Origin: Streptomyces cavernicola | GTDB lineage: Bacteria > Actinomycetota > Actinomycetes > Streptomycetales > Streptomycetaceae | DNA length: 64,000 bases | NCBI RefSeq assembly: GCF_029968035.1 | Contig: NZ_JASCIQ010000032.1 | Coordinates: forward strand, 1-64,000 | Direction of reading: 5' to 3' | Shown here: piece after piece, positions 40,312 to 49,016 of the stretch | How positions within the stretch are numbered: the first letter of the stretch is position 1 | Layout of the letters: each line of letters opens with the position of its first letter | Notes under the pieces: model-generated | Database searches by the model: none | Told to the model about the DNA's origin: nothing | The model's input: the letters and a program-made list of their open reading frames with translations, nothing else | Position numbers and translations under genes: made by a program

Positions 40312-40995
40312 ATGCGGGACGCGTACCACGAGGAACTTGACTCGATCGGCGAAGGCCTGGTCGAGATGGCCCGCCTTGTCGGGTCGGCGATCGGGCGCGC
40401 CACGACGGCCATGCTCGACTCGGACCTGAAGCTCGCCGAGAGCGTCATCGCGGCGGACCAGAAGGTCGACGACCTGCAGCACGACCTGGAGGCGCGCGCG
40501 ATAGCCCTGCTCGCCCGCCAGCAGCCGGTCGCGACGGACCTGCGGATCGTGGTCACCTCGCTGCGGATGAGCGCGGACCTGGAGCGCTCCGGCGACCTGG
40601 CCCAACACGTCGCGAAGCTGGCCCGGCTGCGCTTCCCGGAGTCTGTCGTCCCGAACGACCTGCACGCCACGATCCTGGAGATGGGCCAGCTCGCGCAGCG
40701 CCTGATGGCGAAGGCGGCCGAGGTCATCATCACCAAGGACATCGACCTGGCGATGCAGCTGGAGCAGGACGACGACGAGATGGACCAGCTGCACCGCACG
40801 CTGTTCCAGCACCTGATGGACGACCGCTGGAAGCACGGCATCGAGACGGCCGTCGACGTGACCCTCCTCGGCCGCTACTACGAGCGCTTCGCCGACCACG
40901 CGGTCTCGGTCGCGAAGCGCGTGGTGTACCTGGTCACGGGCGAGCACGCGGACGAACTCCAGCCGCCTACGGGGCCGGAGGTGGCGGGGGCGTAA
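40312..40995 (+). CDS. phoU: Phosphate signalling modulator PhoU
   Basis: A 227-residue all-helical protein with two PhoU three-helix bundles. It begins RDAYHEELDSIGEGLVEMARLV. Conserved metal-binding (E/D)xxxD motifs include IAADQKVDDLQHDLE and LLGRYYERFADHAVSVAKRVVYLVTG. LRMSADLERSGDLAQHVAKLAR is the first-bundle signature. PhoU links the Pst transporter to PhoR and restrains its kinase activity. ATG at 40312 follows AGAGGGAAC. It is divergent from phoR with two PHO boxes between them, so it belongs to the Pho regulon. Confidence 0.95.
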   Translation: MRDAYHEELDSIGEGLVEMARLVGSAIGRATTAMLDSDLKLAESVIAADQKVDDLQHDLEARAIALLARQQPVATDLRIVVTSLRMSADLERSGDLAQHVAKLARLRFPESVVPNDLHATILEMGQLAQRLMAKAAEVIITKDIDLAMQLEQDDDEMDQLHRTLFQHLMDDRWKHGIETAVDVTLLGRYYERFADHAVSVAKRVVYLVTGEHADELQPPTGPEVAGA

Positions 40996-41148
40996 GTCTC
41001 TTCCCGGGGGAGCTGCGTGGGGCCTTTCCGTGTCCACACTTCACGGAGGGGTCCCTCGCTGCTGTTGTGCGGTACGGGCTCCGTGCACCGGGGTGCGGTG
41101 AGGCTCGCCCTGTGGCTCGGGTTCGGGACGTCGGGGATCGTGGGTGGC

Positions 41149-41952
41149 ATGACCGAGCGGCGGTTCGATGTGTGGGCGGTCGGGGGCGCCTACGAGCGGT
41201 ACATGGGGCGGTGGAGCCGGCTTGTCGCGGACGAGTTCGTGGCGTGGCTGGGCTGCGGGGGCGGCCTGCGGTGGGTGGACGTCGGGTGCGGAACGGGGGC
41301 GTTGACGGCGGCGGTCGCCGCGCGCTGTCGGCCCGAGCTCGTGGTGGGCGTGGACCGGTCCGCCGGGTTCGTGGCGGCGGCGCGTACCGCTGTGGCTGAG
41401 GGCCCCGCGTGGTTCGCCGTGGCGGACGGGTCGGCGCTGCCAGTGCGCGACTCGATGTGCGACGTGGCCGTCAGCGGTCTGGTGCTCAACTTCCTTGCCG
41501 CGCCCGGTGCGGCGGTGGCCGAGGCGGCCCGGGTGGTGCGGCCCGGCGGGACGGTCGCCGCGTACGTCTGGGACTACGCCGAGGGCATGGGGTTCCTGCG
41601 GCGCTTCTGGGACGCCGCCGCCTCCCTGGACCCGTCGGCCGCCGGCCTGGACGAAGGGCGGCGGTTCGCGGTGTGCGACCCGGAGCGTCTCCGGTCGCTG
41701 TGGGCGGAGGCGGGGCTCGTGGACGTGGCCGTCGCCCCGCTGGAGGTGGCCACCGTCTTCGCCGGCTTCCCGGATCTGTGGGAGCCGTTCCTGGCCGGGC
41801 AGGGCCCCGCCCCCGGCTACGTCGCCGCGCTCGCGCCCGCCGCCCGGGACCGCTTGCGCGCCGCCCTGTGCGAGGCCGTGCCGACGCGGCCCGACGGGTC
41901 GATCGCGCTCACCGCGCGCGCGTGGGCGGTACGCGGACGAGTCCCCGAGTGA
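41149..41952 (+). CDS. Class I SAM-dependent methyltransferase
   Basis: A 267-residue Methyltransf_11-type enzyme. Motif I WVDVGCGTGALTAAVAAR (near residue 45), the acidic residue in VVGVDRSAGFV, WFAVADGSALPV, and motif IV VAVSGLVLNFLAAP are all present. It ends with a substrate-cap region carrying ATVFAGFPDLWEPFLAGQGPAPGYVAAL, resembling small-molecule methyltransferases. The substrate is unknown. The start at 41149 is just upstream of TERRFDVWAVGGAYERYMGRW, which matches the family N-terminus. It is monocistronic, with a hairpin terminator shared with gpmA. Confidence 0.85.
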   Translation: MTERRFDVWAVGGAYERYMGRWSRLVADEFVAWLGCGGGLRWVDVGCGTGALTAAVAARCRPELVVGVDRSAGFVAAARTAVAEGPAWFAVADGSALPVRDSMCDVAVSGLVLNFLAAPGAAVAEAARVVRPGGTVAAYVWDYAEGMGFLRRFWDAAASLDPSAAGLDEGRRFAVCDPERLRSLWAEAGLVDVAVAPLEVATVFAGFPDLWEPFLAGQGPAPGYVAALAPAARDRLRAALCEAVPTRPDGSIALTARAWAVRGRVPE

Positions 41953-41971
41953 CGGGTTCCGCGTACGGAAA

Positions 41972-42010
41972 ACGCCCCTGCGCCGCGACGTATGCGCAGC
42001 TCAGGGGCGT
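41972..42010. terminator. Bidirectional terminator, methyltransferase/gpmA
   Basis: ACGCCCCTG (41972-41980) pairs with CAGGGGCGT (42002-42010). An inner TGCGC/GCGCA pair extends the stem. It lies between convergent genes. Confidence 0.75.
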
Positions 42011-42031
42011 GATCACGAAACCCTCGGAGAG

Positions 42032-42793
42032 TTACTTCTTCTTGCCCTGATTCTTGACCGCCTCGATCGCCGCCGCGGCCGCGTCCGGGTCGAGGTAGGT
42101 GCCGCCCGGGTTGAGGGGCTTGAACTCGGCGTCCAGCTCGTACGAGAGCGGGATGCCCGTCGGGATGTTCAGGCCCGCGATGTCCGCGTCGGAGATGCCG
42201 TCCAGGTGCTTGACCAGGGCGCGCAGCGAGTTGCCGTGGGCCGCGACCAGGACCGTGTGGCCGTCGAGGAGGTCCGGGACGATGCCGTCGAACCAGTACG
42301 GGAGCATGCGGACGACGACGTCCTTCAGGCACTCCGTCTGCGGGCGCAGCTCCGGCGGGAGCGCGGCGTAGCGCGGGTCCGCGAACTGGGAGTACTCGGC
42401 GTCGCGGTCGAGCGCCGGCGGCGGGGTGTCGTACGAGCGGCGCCACAGCATGAACTGCTCCTCGCCGAACTCGGCGAGGGTCTGCGCCTTGTCCTTGCCC
42501 TGCAGAGCGCCGTAGTGACGCTCGTTCAGGCGCCAGCTGCGGTGGACCGGGATCCAGTGACGGTCGGCGGCCTCGAGCGCCAGCTGCGCGGTGCGGATCG
42601 CGCGCTTCTGGAGCGAGGTGTGCACGACGTCGGGGAGCAGGCCGGCGTCCTTGAGCAGCTCACCGCCGCGGACCGCCTCCTTCTCGCCCTTCTCGTTGAG
42701 ATTGACGTCCACCCAGCCGGTGAACAGGTTCTTCGCGTTCCACTCGCTCTCGCCGTGGCGGAGGAGGATCAGCTTGTACGGTGCGTCGGCCAT
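42032..42793 (-). CDS. gpmA: 2,3-bisphosphoglycerate-dependent phosphoglycerate mutase
   Basis: A 253-residue enzyme with the histidine-phosphatase motif LILLRHGESEWNAKNLFTGW (catalytic phospho-His near residue 14), SLQKRAIRTAQLAL, RLNERHYGALQGKDK and the second catalytic His in VLVAAHGNSLRALVKHL. It interconverts 3- and 2-phosphoglycerate in glycolysis and gluconeogenesis. The start at 42793 follows TAGGCT on the minus strand by seven bases, implying a leaderless transcript. It is divergent from an MFS gene. Confidence 0.95.
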   Translation of the reverse strand: MADAPYKLILLRHGESEWNAKNLFTGWVDVNLNEKGEKEAVRGGELLKDAGLLPDVVHTSLQKRAIRTAQLALEAADRHWIPVHRSWRLNERHYGALQGKDKAQTLAEFGEEQFMLWRRSYDTPPPALDRDAEYSQFADPRYAALPPELRPQTECLKDVVVRMLPYWFDGIVPDLLDGHTVLVAAHGNSLRALVKHLDGISDADIAGLNIPTGIPLSYELDAEFKPLNPGGTYLDPDAAAAAIEAVKNQGKKK

Positions 42794-42908
42794 GTGTCCG
42801 AGCCTAATGGAAAACATGTGGCGCGCCGTCCGGCCCCCGCGTAATCTGCGCTCGGCGCATTCACCCATTACATGCGCCGTTGCCAACTACCCGCCGGGGG
42901 GGCTCCTC

Positions 42909-44273
42909 TTGTCAGTCGCTTCGCTCCGAAGAGCCGTCAGGGAGAGCGTCTCCGGGCTGCCGCGCGAGTTCTGGTGGCTCTGGACCAGCACGCTGGTGAA
43001 CCGGCTCGGCGCCTTCGTCGCCACGTTCATGGCCCTGTACCTGACGATGGAGCGCGGCCACTCCGCCTCGTACGCGGGTCTCGTCGCCGCTCTGCACGGG
43101 CTCGGCGGGGTCGTCTCGTCGATCGGGGCGGGCGTGCTCACGGACCGGATCGGGCGGCGGCCCACGCTGCTCGTCGCGCACGTCTCCACCGCCTTCTCGG
43201 TGGCGCTGCTCGGTTTCATGCAGGACCCGGCGGCGATCGCGGCGGTGGCGTTCCTCGTCGGCATGGCCTCCAACGCCTCCCGGCCCGCGGTGCAGGCGAT
43301 GATGGCGGACATCGTGCGCCCCGAGGACCGGGTGCGCGCCTTCGCGCTCAACTACTGGGCGATCAACCTGGGGTTCGCGCTCAGCTCGATGGCCGCGGGC
43401 TTCATCGCCGAGTACAGCTATCTCGCCGGCTTCCTCGGCGAGGCCGCCCTCACGCTCGCCTGCGCGGTCCTGGTGTTCCTGCGGCTGCCCGAGTCCCGGC
43501 CGGTGCGGGGCGCGGAGGGCTCGGGGGCGGAGGCCGAGCACGTCAGCCTCGGCGCCGTGGTGCGCGACGGCCGCTTCATGGGCGTCGTCGGCCTGTCCTT
43601 CCTGATCGCCCTGATCTTCCAACAGGCGTACGTGTCCATGCCGGTGGCGATGGGCGCGGACGGGTTCTCCAGCTCGGACTTCGGCATCGCGATCGCCGTC
43701 AACGGCGTCCTGATCGTGGCCCTGCAGATCCCGGTCACGCGCTTCATCGAGCACCGCGATCCGCGCCGCCTTCTCGTGCTCTCCTCGCTGCTCGCGGGGT
43801 ACGGCTTCGGGCTCACCGCGTTCGCCGGCTCCCTCGGGGTGTACGCCCTGGCCGTGTGCGTGTGGACGCTCGCCGAGATCGTCAACGCCCCGACCCAGAC
43901 CAGCCTCGTCGTCCGCCTCTCCCCCGTCCACGGCCGCGGCCGCTACCAGGGCATGTACACCCTGTCCTGGGCGGTGGCCTCGCTGACCGCGCCGCTGATG
44001 GGCGGCCTGGTCATCGACCGGTACGGAGCCGAGTGGCTGTGGGCGGGCTGCGCGGTGCTCGGCACGGTGGCGGCGCTGGGGTACTGGGCGCTGATGCGGG
44101 GGCTGTCGCCGGAGGCGCCTGAGGCGCCTGAGGCGCCTGGGGCGCCTGAGGCGCCTGGGGAGGCGGAAGGGCCTGAGGAGGCGAAAGGGCCTGAGGAGGC
44201 GGAAGCGCCTGGGGTGTCGTCGGGGACGCCCGCCGAATCCGCCGCCGAGCGGGCGGTCGAGGCCGGCGCCTGA
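42909..44273 (+). CDS. MFS transporter, DHA1-type (12 TMS)
   Basis: A transporter of 454 residues with about 12 membrane segments. Motif A is in GVLTDRIGRRPTLL. LPREFWWLWTSTLVNRLGAFVATF is typical of the YdeD/MdtH-like group. The start is taken as TTG at 42909, behind a GGGGGGG tract; no ATG or GTG is well placed, and this is the least certain part. The C-terminal 55 residues are a low-complexity tail (EAPEAPEAPGAPEAPG, then EGPEEAK), encoded by imperfect 9-bp repeats from 44107. The substrate is unknown. It is divergent from gpmA. Confidence 0.8.
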   Translation: MSVASLRRAVRESVSGLPREFWWLWTSTLVNRLGAFVATFMALYLTMERGHSASYAGLVAALHGLGGVVSSIGAGVLTDRIGRRPTLLVAHVSTAFSVALLGFMQDPAAIAAVAFLVGMASNASRPAVQAMMADIVRPEDRVRAFALNYWAINLGFALSSMAAGFIAEYSYLAGFLGEAALTLACAVLVFLRLPESRPVRGAEGSGAEAEHVSLGAVVRDGRFMGVVGLSFLIALIFQQAYVSMPVAMGADGFSSSDFGIAIAVNGVLIVALQIPVTRFIEHRDPRRLLVLSSLLAGYGFGLTAFAGSLGVYALAVCVWTLAEIVNAPTQTSLVVRLSPVHGRGRYQGMYTLSWAVASLTAPLMGGLVIDRYGAEWLWAGCAVLGTVAALGYWALMRGLSPEAPEAPEAPGAPEAPGEAEGPEEAKGPEEAEAPGVSSGTPAESAAERAVEAGA

Positions 44274-44337
44274 GCGTGCGTACGTCTGCACGCGCGCGTA
44301 GTGCCGGTTTTCCGCCCGAACCGCCGTGCCTTACGGG

Positions 44338-44859
44338 CTACTTGGCGCCCGGCTGGGTCAGATGCGTGAACGCCTCAAGGTTGCGCGTGGACTCGCCGCG
44401 CGCGACCCGCCATTCGTACTCCTTGCGGATCGCCGTCGCGAAACCCAGCTCCAGAAGGGTGTTGAACGCGCCGTCCGCGGCCTCCAGGACCGAGCCGAGG
44501 AGGCGGTCGATCTCGGCCGGGGTGACGGCGGCGAGCGGCAGCTTGCCCGTGAGGTAGACGTCGCCGAGGCGGTCGACCGCGTAACTCACGCCGTACAGCT
44601 TGAGGTTGCGCTCCAGGAGCCAGCGGTGGACGCCCTCGGCGTTCTCGTCCGGGTGCCGGATCACAAACGCGTTCAGGGACAGCGAGTGGCGGCCGACGAT
44701 CAGCGAGACCGTCGTGGACAGCTTGCGGGTGCCGGGAAGCTTCACCACGTAGGAGCCGTTTTCCGGCGACTCCCAGTCGAGCTCGGCGTCCTTGAGGGCG
44801 CTCTCGACGACCTGGCGCGCCTCGGCGCCGCTGCGCTCCGTCCCCGCTGTCTCAGCCAT
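44338..44859 (-). CDS. YbjN domain-containing protein
   Basis: A 173-residue protein with the YbjN fold, related to type III secretion chaperones but found in many actinobacteria. It contains LDWESPENGSYVVKLPG, STTVSLIVGRHSLSLNAFVIRHPDENAEGVHRWLLERNL and YAVDRLGDVYLTGKLPL. The start at 44859 overlaps the 3' end of mshA by eight bases, so the genes are probably co-transcribed. A TACGCT hexamer inside mshA, six bases before the ATG, may also give a separate leaderless transcript. Adjacency to mshA is a recurrent actinobacterial pattern; a link to mycothiol is unproven. Confidence 0.85.
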   Translation of the reverse strand: MAETAGTERSGAEARQVVESALKDAELDWESPENGSYVVKLPGTRKLSTTVSLIVGRHSLSLNAFVIRHPDENAEGVHRWLLERNLKLYGVSYAVDRLGDVYLTGKLPLAAVTPAEIDRLLGSVLEAADGAFNTLLELGFATAIRKEYEWRVARGESTRNLEAFTHLTQPGAK

Positions 44860-46201
44860 GGTGCGAGCGTACGCGACCACGGCGTTCCTGCATCGCCGCG
44901 GTGTACACGTCCGCCGTGGCCGAGGCCGCCGTGCCCCAGCCGAAGGCCTGGGCGTGCCGCGCGGCCGCCCCGCCCATCCGCTCGGTCAGCTGCGCGTCGT
45001 CCACGAACCGCTCCAGGACCTGCGCGTACGCCGCCGGGTCGTGGCCCTCCACGAGGAAGCCGCTGACGCCGTCGCGCACCGCGACCGGGAGCCCGCCGAC
45101 GGCGGCGGCGATCACCGGGGTGCCGGCCGCCTGCGCCTCTATGGCGACGAGCCCGAACGACTCGCTGTAGGAGGGCATGACGAGCGTGGACGCGGCCCGG
45201 AACCAGTCGGCGAGCTGGTCCTGACCGACCGGCGGCCGGAACCGCACGACGTCCGCGATGCCCAGACGCGCGGCGAGCTTCTGCAGCCCTTCGGGCTTGG
45301 CCAGGCCGCTGCCGCTCGGGCCGCCGACCACGGGCACGACCAGGTTGCCGCGCAGCTCGGGCCGCCGGTCGAGCAGCACGGCCACCGCGCGGAGCAGGAC
45401 GTCGGGCGCCTTGAGGGGCTGGATACGGCCGGCGAAGAGCGGAATCAGCGCGTCCTGCGGCAGGCCCAGGCGCTGCCGCGCGGCGGCCCGCCCGTCACCC
45501 GGGCGGAAGCGCTCCAGGTTGACTCCGGGGTGGACGACGGCGACCTTGCCGGGCTCGGCCGCGTAGTGCCGTACGAGCTCGTCGGCCTCCTCGTCGGTGT
45601 TGGCGATGAGGCGGTCGGCGGCGCGCACTATCTGGGTCTCGCCGATCACACGCGCGGCGGGCTCCGGGGTGTCCCCCTCCGCCAGGGCGGCGTTCTTGAC
45701 CTTGGCCATCGTGTGCATGGCGTGCACGAGCGGGACGCCCCAGCGCTCGGCGGCGAGCCAGCCGACGTGGCCGCTCAGCCAGTAGTGCGAGTGCACCAGG
45801 TCGTAGTGGCCGGGGCGGTGGCCCGCCCAGGCCTGCATGACGCCGTGCGTGAAGGCGCAGAGCTGCGCGGGCAGCTCCTCCTTCTTCAGGCCCTCGTACG
45901 GGCCCGCGTCGATGTGCCGCACCAGCACGCCGGGGGCCAGCTCGACCTCGGGCGGCACGGCGCCGGTGGTGGCCCGGGTGAATATCTCGACCTCGACGTT
46001 GATCTCGGCGAGGCGCTTGGCGAGCTCCACGATGTAGACGTTCATGCCGCCGGCGTCGCCGGTGCCGGGCTGGTGCAGCGGCGAGGTGTGCACGCTCAGC
46101 ATCGCCACCCGGCGCGGCCTGCGGTGCCCGCCGGGGAAGCGGAGCCGCGGCGGCGTGCTGCCGGTGAGGCGTTCGCCGAGCCGGCTCACGTACTGGCTCA
46201 C
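44852..46201 (-). CDS. mshA: D-inositol-3-phosphate glycosyltransferase MshA
   Basis: A 449-residue GT4 (GT-B fold) enzyme. The N-terminal domain has VAMLSVHTSPLHQPGTGDAGGMNVYIVELAKRLA, the donor/acceptor glycine-rich loop. Later it has HSHYWLSGHVG, HTMAKVKN, VHPGVNLERFRPG, LFAGRIQPLKAPDVLLRA and SYSESFGLVAIEAQAAGTPVIAA, containing the E-x7-E donor motif. It joins GlcNAc from UDP-GlcNAc to inositol-3-phosphate, the first committed step of mycothiol synthesis. The N-terminal 30 residues are a variable extension. It is followed by, and overlaps, a YbjN gene. Confidence 0.95.
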   Translation of the reverse strand: MSQYVSRLGERLTGSTPPRLRFPGGHRRPRRVAMLSVHTSPLHQPGTGDAGGMNVYIVELAKRLAEINVEVEIFTRATTGAVPPEVELAPGVLVRHIDAGPYEGLKKEELPAQLCAFTHGVMQAWAGHRPGHYDLVHSHYWLSGHVGWLAAERWGVPLVHAMHTMAKVKNAALAEGDTPEPAARVIGETQIVRAADRLIANTDEEADELVRHYAAEPGKVAVVHPGVNLERFRPGDGRAAARQRLGLPQDALIPLFAGRIQPLKAPDVLLRAVAVLLDRRPELRGNLVVPVVGGPSGSGLAKPEGLQKLAARLGIADVVRFRPPVGQDQLADWFRAASTLVMPSYSESFGLVAIEAQAAGTPVIAAAVGGLPVAVRDGVSGFLVEGHDPAAYAQVLERFVDDAQLTERMGGAAARHAQAFGWGTAASATADVYTAAMQERRGRVRSHHG

Positions 46202-46469
46202 CTGGCGGTCCTCCTAGCGGCCCCTGGCACGGGCCTCCTGGCGGCCCCTCGTCCGGGCCTGCTGTGGGCATGACGGCACGGGCGTGCGTACGTCGCCCTC
46301 CAGAACGGGGAACATCGGAAGTCTCGCCTCCATTTCCATTTTGCCAAAGCATTACGGATTCGGGCTCAACCCTCCCCTGACGCCCTTCCGGCTCTTCCGG
46401 CTCTCCCGGCTCTTCCGCCCCTTCGGCCCGGCTCGGGGTGCACACGCGCGGGGGCCGATACTGGTGGGC

Positions 46470-47264
46470 ATGGCCGCCCGCACCCCGTCCCGCCCGGTAG
46501 GGACCGTCACCCGCGGGACCACCAACCCCAACCGACTGCGCCGCATGGACCGCTGGATCGCGGCCTCCCACGGCCCCGCCCTGCGCCGCGCGGACGCGCC
46601 ACTCGCCGTGGACCTGGGGTACGGCGCCGCGCCCTGGACCGCCGTCGAGCTCCTGAACCGGCTGCGCACCGCCGCCCCCGCCGTCGAGGTCGTCGGCATC
46701 GAGATCGACCCCGCGCGGGTGGCCGCCGCCCGCCCGTACGCGCGCGAGGGGCTGGTTTTCCGGCACGGCGGCTTCGAGGTGCCGACGGACCGGCCGCCGC
46801 AGCTGATCCGCGCGGCCAATGTGCTGCGCCAGTACGACGAGGAACAGGTGGCCGCCGTGTGGGAGCGGCTCCGCGCGCGGCTCGCCCCCGAAGGGCTCCT
46901 GGTCGAGGGCACCTGCGACGAGATCGGCCGCCGGCACGTCTGGGTCGCGCTCGGCCCGGAGGGCCCGCGCACGGTGACGTTCGCGACCCGCCTCGGCTCC
47001 CTCGACCGCCCGTCCGACCTCGCCGAGCGGCTGCCCAAGGCGCTGATCCACCGGAACGTGCCGGGCGAGCCGGTCCACGCCTTCCTGCGCGACTTCGACC
47101 GGGCCTGGGCGGCCGCGGCGCCCTATGCCTCGTACGGAGCGCGGCAGCGGTGGATCCGGACGGTGCGCGACCTGTCGGCGGACTGGCCGGTGACGGACCG
47201 CGCGGGGCGGTGGCGGCAGGGCGAAGTGACGGTGGCCTGGGCGGCGTTGGCGCCTCGGGGGTGA
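46470..47264 (+). CDS. Class I SAM-dependent methyltransferase
   Basis: A 264-residue protein. Motif I is degenerate, AVDLGYGAAPWTAVELLNRL rather than the usual GxGxG, followed by VVGIEIDPARVAAARPYA (acidic SAM-ribose residue) and IRAANVLRQYDEEQVAAVWERLRARLAPEGLLVEGTCDE. This form is typical of a conserved actinobacterial family next to mshA. Its substrate is unknown. The start at 46470 lies seven bases after GATACT, so it is probably leaderless. It is divergent from mshA. The frame is open upstream, but that part has a different codon bias. Confidence 0.82.
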   Translation: MAARTPSRPVGTVTRGTTNPNRLRRMDRWIAASHGPALRRADAPLAVDLGYGAAPWTAVELLNRLRTAAPAVEVVGIEIDPARVAAARPYAREGLVFRHGGFEVPTDRPPQLIRAANVLRQYDEEQVAAVWERLRARLAPEGLLVEGTCDEIGRRHVWVALGPEGPRTVTFATRLGSLDRPSDLAERLPKALIHRNVPGEPVHAFLRDFDRAWAAAAPYASYGARQRWIRTVRDLSADWPVTDRAGRWRQGEVTVAWAALAPRG

Positions 47265-47318
47265 GCGGCCGGCCCCGGCCGCTCACCGACTCCCCTGCCG
47301 CGCAGACCGGTCGAGTAG

Positions 47319-47420
47319 CGGAACTCGTAACTCCCGCAACAGGACAGGGCAGCGTCAAGCCGAACGCATAACTCCCGTAACAGCACAGGGTGATGCCAAG
47401 CGGAACTCGTAACTCCCGCC
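47319..47420. repeat. 41-bp tandem repeat (2.5 copies)
   Basis: Units start at 47319, 47360 and 47401 (last partial, about 20 bp). Each begins CGGAACTCGTAACTCCCG or a close variant and continues AACAGGACAGGG. They fill part of the 392-bp gap between the methyltransferase and NlpC/P60 genes, 55 bp after the upstream stop. Confidence 0.9.
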
Positions 47421-47656
47421 CCACCAAGGCCAAAGCCCCACACGAGTGATCCTGCGCGGGTTCGGAACGCTGTTCGGACGCCGTTCGTCGGACATGACAC
47501 GGGGATGGAGCGGGGAGGCGTCCGGGGATGACTGGTCCGGGCGTTCATCCGTACCTGTGCATGTGCGTGCGCCTCTGTCGCATTGGGCGCGGGCGTGGCA
47601 CCATCCCGGACGTGTTCGTAAGTTACTGACGAGCAATCAGTTCAGGGGGAACGAGC
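47421..47656 (+). promoter_or_regulatory. NlpC/P60 gene upstream region
   Basis: There is no gene here. Three direct repeats GTTCGGA/GTTCGTC occur at 47460, 47472 and 47483 with 12- and 11-bp spacing. A ribosome site AGGGGGAACG precedes GTG 47657. The region is AT-richer near 47610-47645. I looked for, but could not recognise, a c-di-AMP (ydaO) riboswitch. Confidence 0.45.
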
Positions 47657-48706
47657 GTGACCGGCAAGCGAAGCTCGACCACGGCGACCACAGCGACCTT
47701 GGCTCTGGCGTGCGCGGCGGCGATCCTGGCCGCCCCGGGAACCGCGCATGCCGAACCGACGCCGAAGGACCCCAAGTCCCTTGAACAGGTCCGCAAGGAG
47801 ATGGACCGGCTCTACCACGAGGCGTCGGTGGCCACCGACGCCTACAACCTGGCGGAGGAGCGGGCCGACCGACAGTCCGACGAGATCGTGCGCCTCGCGA
47901 AGGCGATCGTCGCGGGTCAGAAGAAGGTCGACCGCCTGAAACAGCGCGCGGGCGCCGCGGCCCGCGCGCAGTACCGCGGCGGCGGACTCCCGCCCCAGGC
48001 GCAGTTGATGCTGAGCGACGACCCGCAGAAGTACCTGGACAACGCCGGCCGCCTGCGCCAGGGCCAGCAGGCCACGAAGGGCCTCCTCGGCGAACTCGCG
48101 CGCACGCAGGAGGACTTGAAGCTGTACGCGGACGACGCCTCCGCGCGCTGGCGCGAGCTGGAGTCCAACCGCAAGGCGAAGGCCGAGGCCAAGAAGAAGG
48201 TCAAGGCCAGGATCAAGGCGGCCGAGGAGCTGGAGTCCAAGCTCGAGAAGAAGGAGCGCGAGCGCCTGCTCGCCATGGAGCAGGAGGCGGAGTACGAGCG
48301 TCAGGCGGCGTGGATCGACTCCGGCGCCCTCGCCGAGATCAACGGCAAGGCCAGCAAGGGCGGCAAGAAGGCCATCAAGTACGCCACCGCCCAGATCGGC
48401 AAGCCCTACGAGTGGGGCGCCGAGGGCCCGCGCTCGTACGACTGCTCGGGGCTCACCTCGGAGGCCTGGATCTCCGCCGGCAGAACCATCCCGCGGACCT
48501 CGCAGGAGCAGTGGAAGCAACTGCCGCGCATCGACGTCGAGGACATGCGCCCTGGGGACCTGATCATCTACCACGAGGACGCCAGCCACGTGGGGATGTA
48601 CATCGGGGACGGGGCGATCGTGCACGCCCCCCGCCCCGGGCGGGACGTGACCATCGCGGGCGCGGGCTCGATGAAGATCCTCGGGGTGGTGCGGCCGGAC
48701 AAGTAG
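47657..48706 (+). CDS. Secreted NlpC/P60 peptidoglycan endopeptidase
   Basis: A 349-residue exported cell-wall hydrolase (RipA/RpfI-like). It has a signal peptide (LALACAAAILAAPGTAHA, cleavage near 32). A long coiled-coil region of about 180 residues is rich in Lys/Glu/Ala (KKKVKARIKAAEELESKLEKKER). The C-terminal NlpC/P60 domain has catalytic Cys in YDCSGLTSEAW (near residue 263), His in DASHVGMYIGDG and a third polar residue in VHAPRPG. It cleaves D-Glu-diaminopimelate bonds in peptidoglycan stems. GTG at 47657 follows AGGGGGAAC. The coiled coil is thought to hold the active site closed until activated. Confidence 0.92.
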   Translation: MTGKRSSTTATTATLALACAAAILAAPGTAHAEPTPKDPKSLEQVRKEMDRLYHEASVATDAYNLAEERADRQSDEIVRLAKAIVAGQKKVDRLKQRAGAAARAQYRGGGLPPQAQLMLSDDPQKYLDNAGRLRQGQQATKGLLGELARTQEDLKLYADDASARWRELESNRKAKAEAKKKVKARIKAAEELESKLEKKERERLLAMEQEAEYERQAAWIDSGALAEINGKASKGGKKAIKYATAQIGKPYEWGAEGPRSYDCSGLTSEAWISAGRTIPRTSQEQWKQLPRIDVEDMRPGDLIIYHEDASHVGMYIGDGAIVHAPRPGRDVTIAGAGSMKILGVVRPDK

Positions 48707-49016
48707 CCCTCCCCTCCCCGGCGGTGTGCCTCGCGCCACCCGGCGGTGCGCCTCGCGTGCCCCTCCCGTCACCCGGCGTGCGGCGCGTGACCTGGGGCAC
48801 GTGACCTGCGGCACGCAGGCAACCCGGGCAGCGTGATGTTCGTCATCCCCTGGGAAGCCCGATCCGGTCCAATTGCGGTACGGGATGCGGCATATGGGCC
48901 CCCGGGGTTTGGTGATCGCCATTCCAAACCCGCGGTGGGTACCGCTATGGTCCCCGTCGGTGGCACGTCGTTCCACGTGTCGCCGCGCCCTCGGGGGGAG
49001 GGAAGGAAACCACACG
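48707..49016. other. 310-bp intergenic with short repeats and an inverted repeat
   Basis: Directly after the stop are two 22-bp near-copies (about 48719-48762, CCGGCGGTGTGCCTCGCG type) and two 14-bp copies of CGTGACCTGGGGCA (48786-48813). GGGTTTGG and CCAAACCC (48905-48912, 48924-48931) form an inverted repeat upstream of the phosphatase gene and could be an operator. TATGGT near 48945 may be its -10. No gene is seen. Confidence 0.5.

Noticed and set aside
47460..47493. Three GTTCGGA/GTTCGTC direct repeats with 11-12-bp spacing upstream of the NlpC/P60 gene, as a possible PHO box
   Set aside because: The conserved A at position 5 and the YYY tract of the PHO unit are missing in every copy, and the spacing is not uniform, so PhoP binding is not supported.
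47421..47656. c-di-AMP (ydaO) riboswitch upstream of the NlpC/P60 gene
   Set aside because: Cell-wall hydrolase genes in actinobacteria often have one, but I could not find its conserved core or its pairing pattern in the 230 bp before the start.
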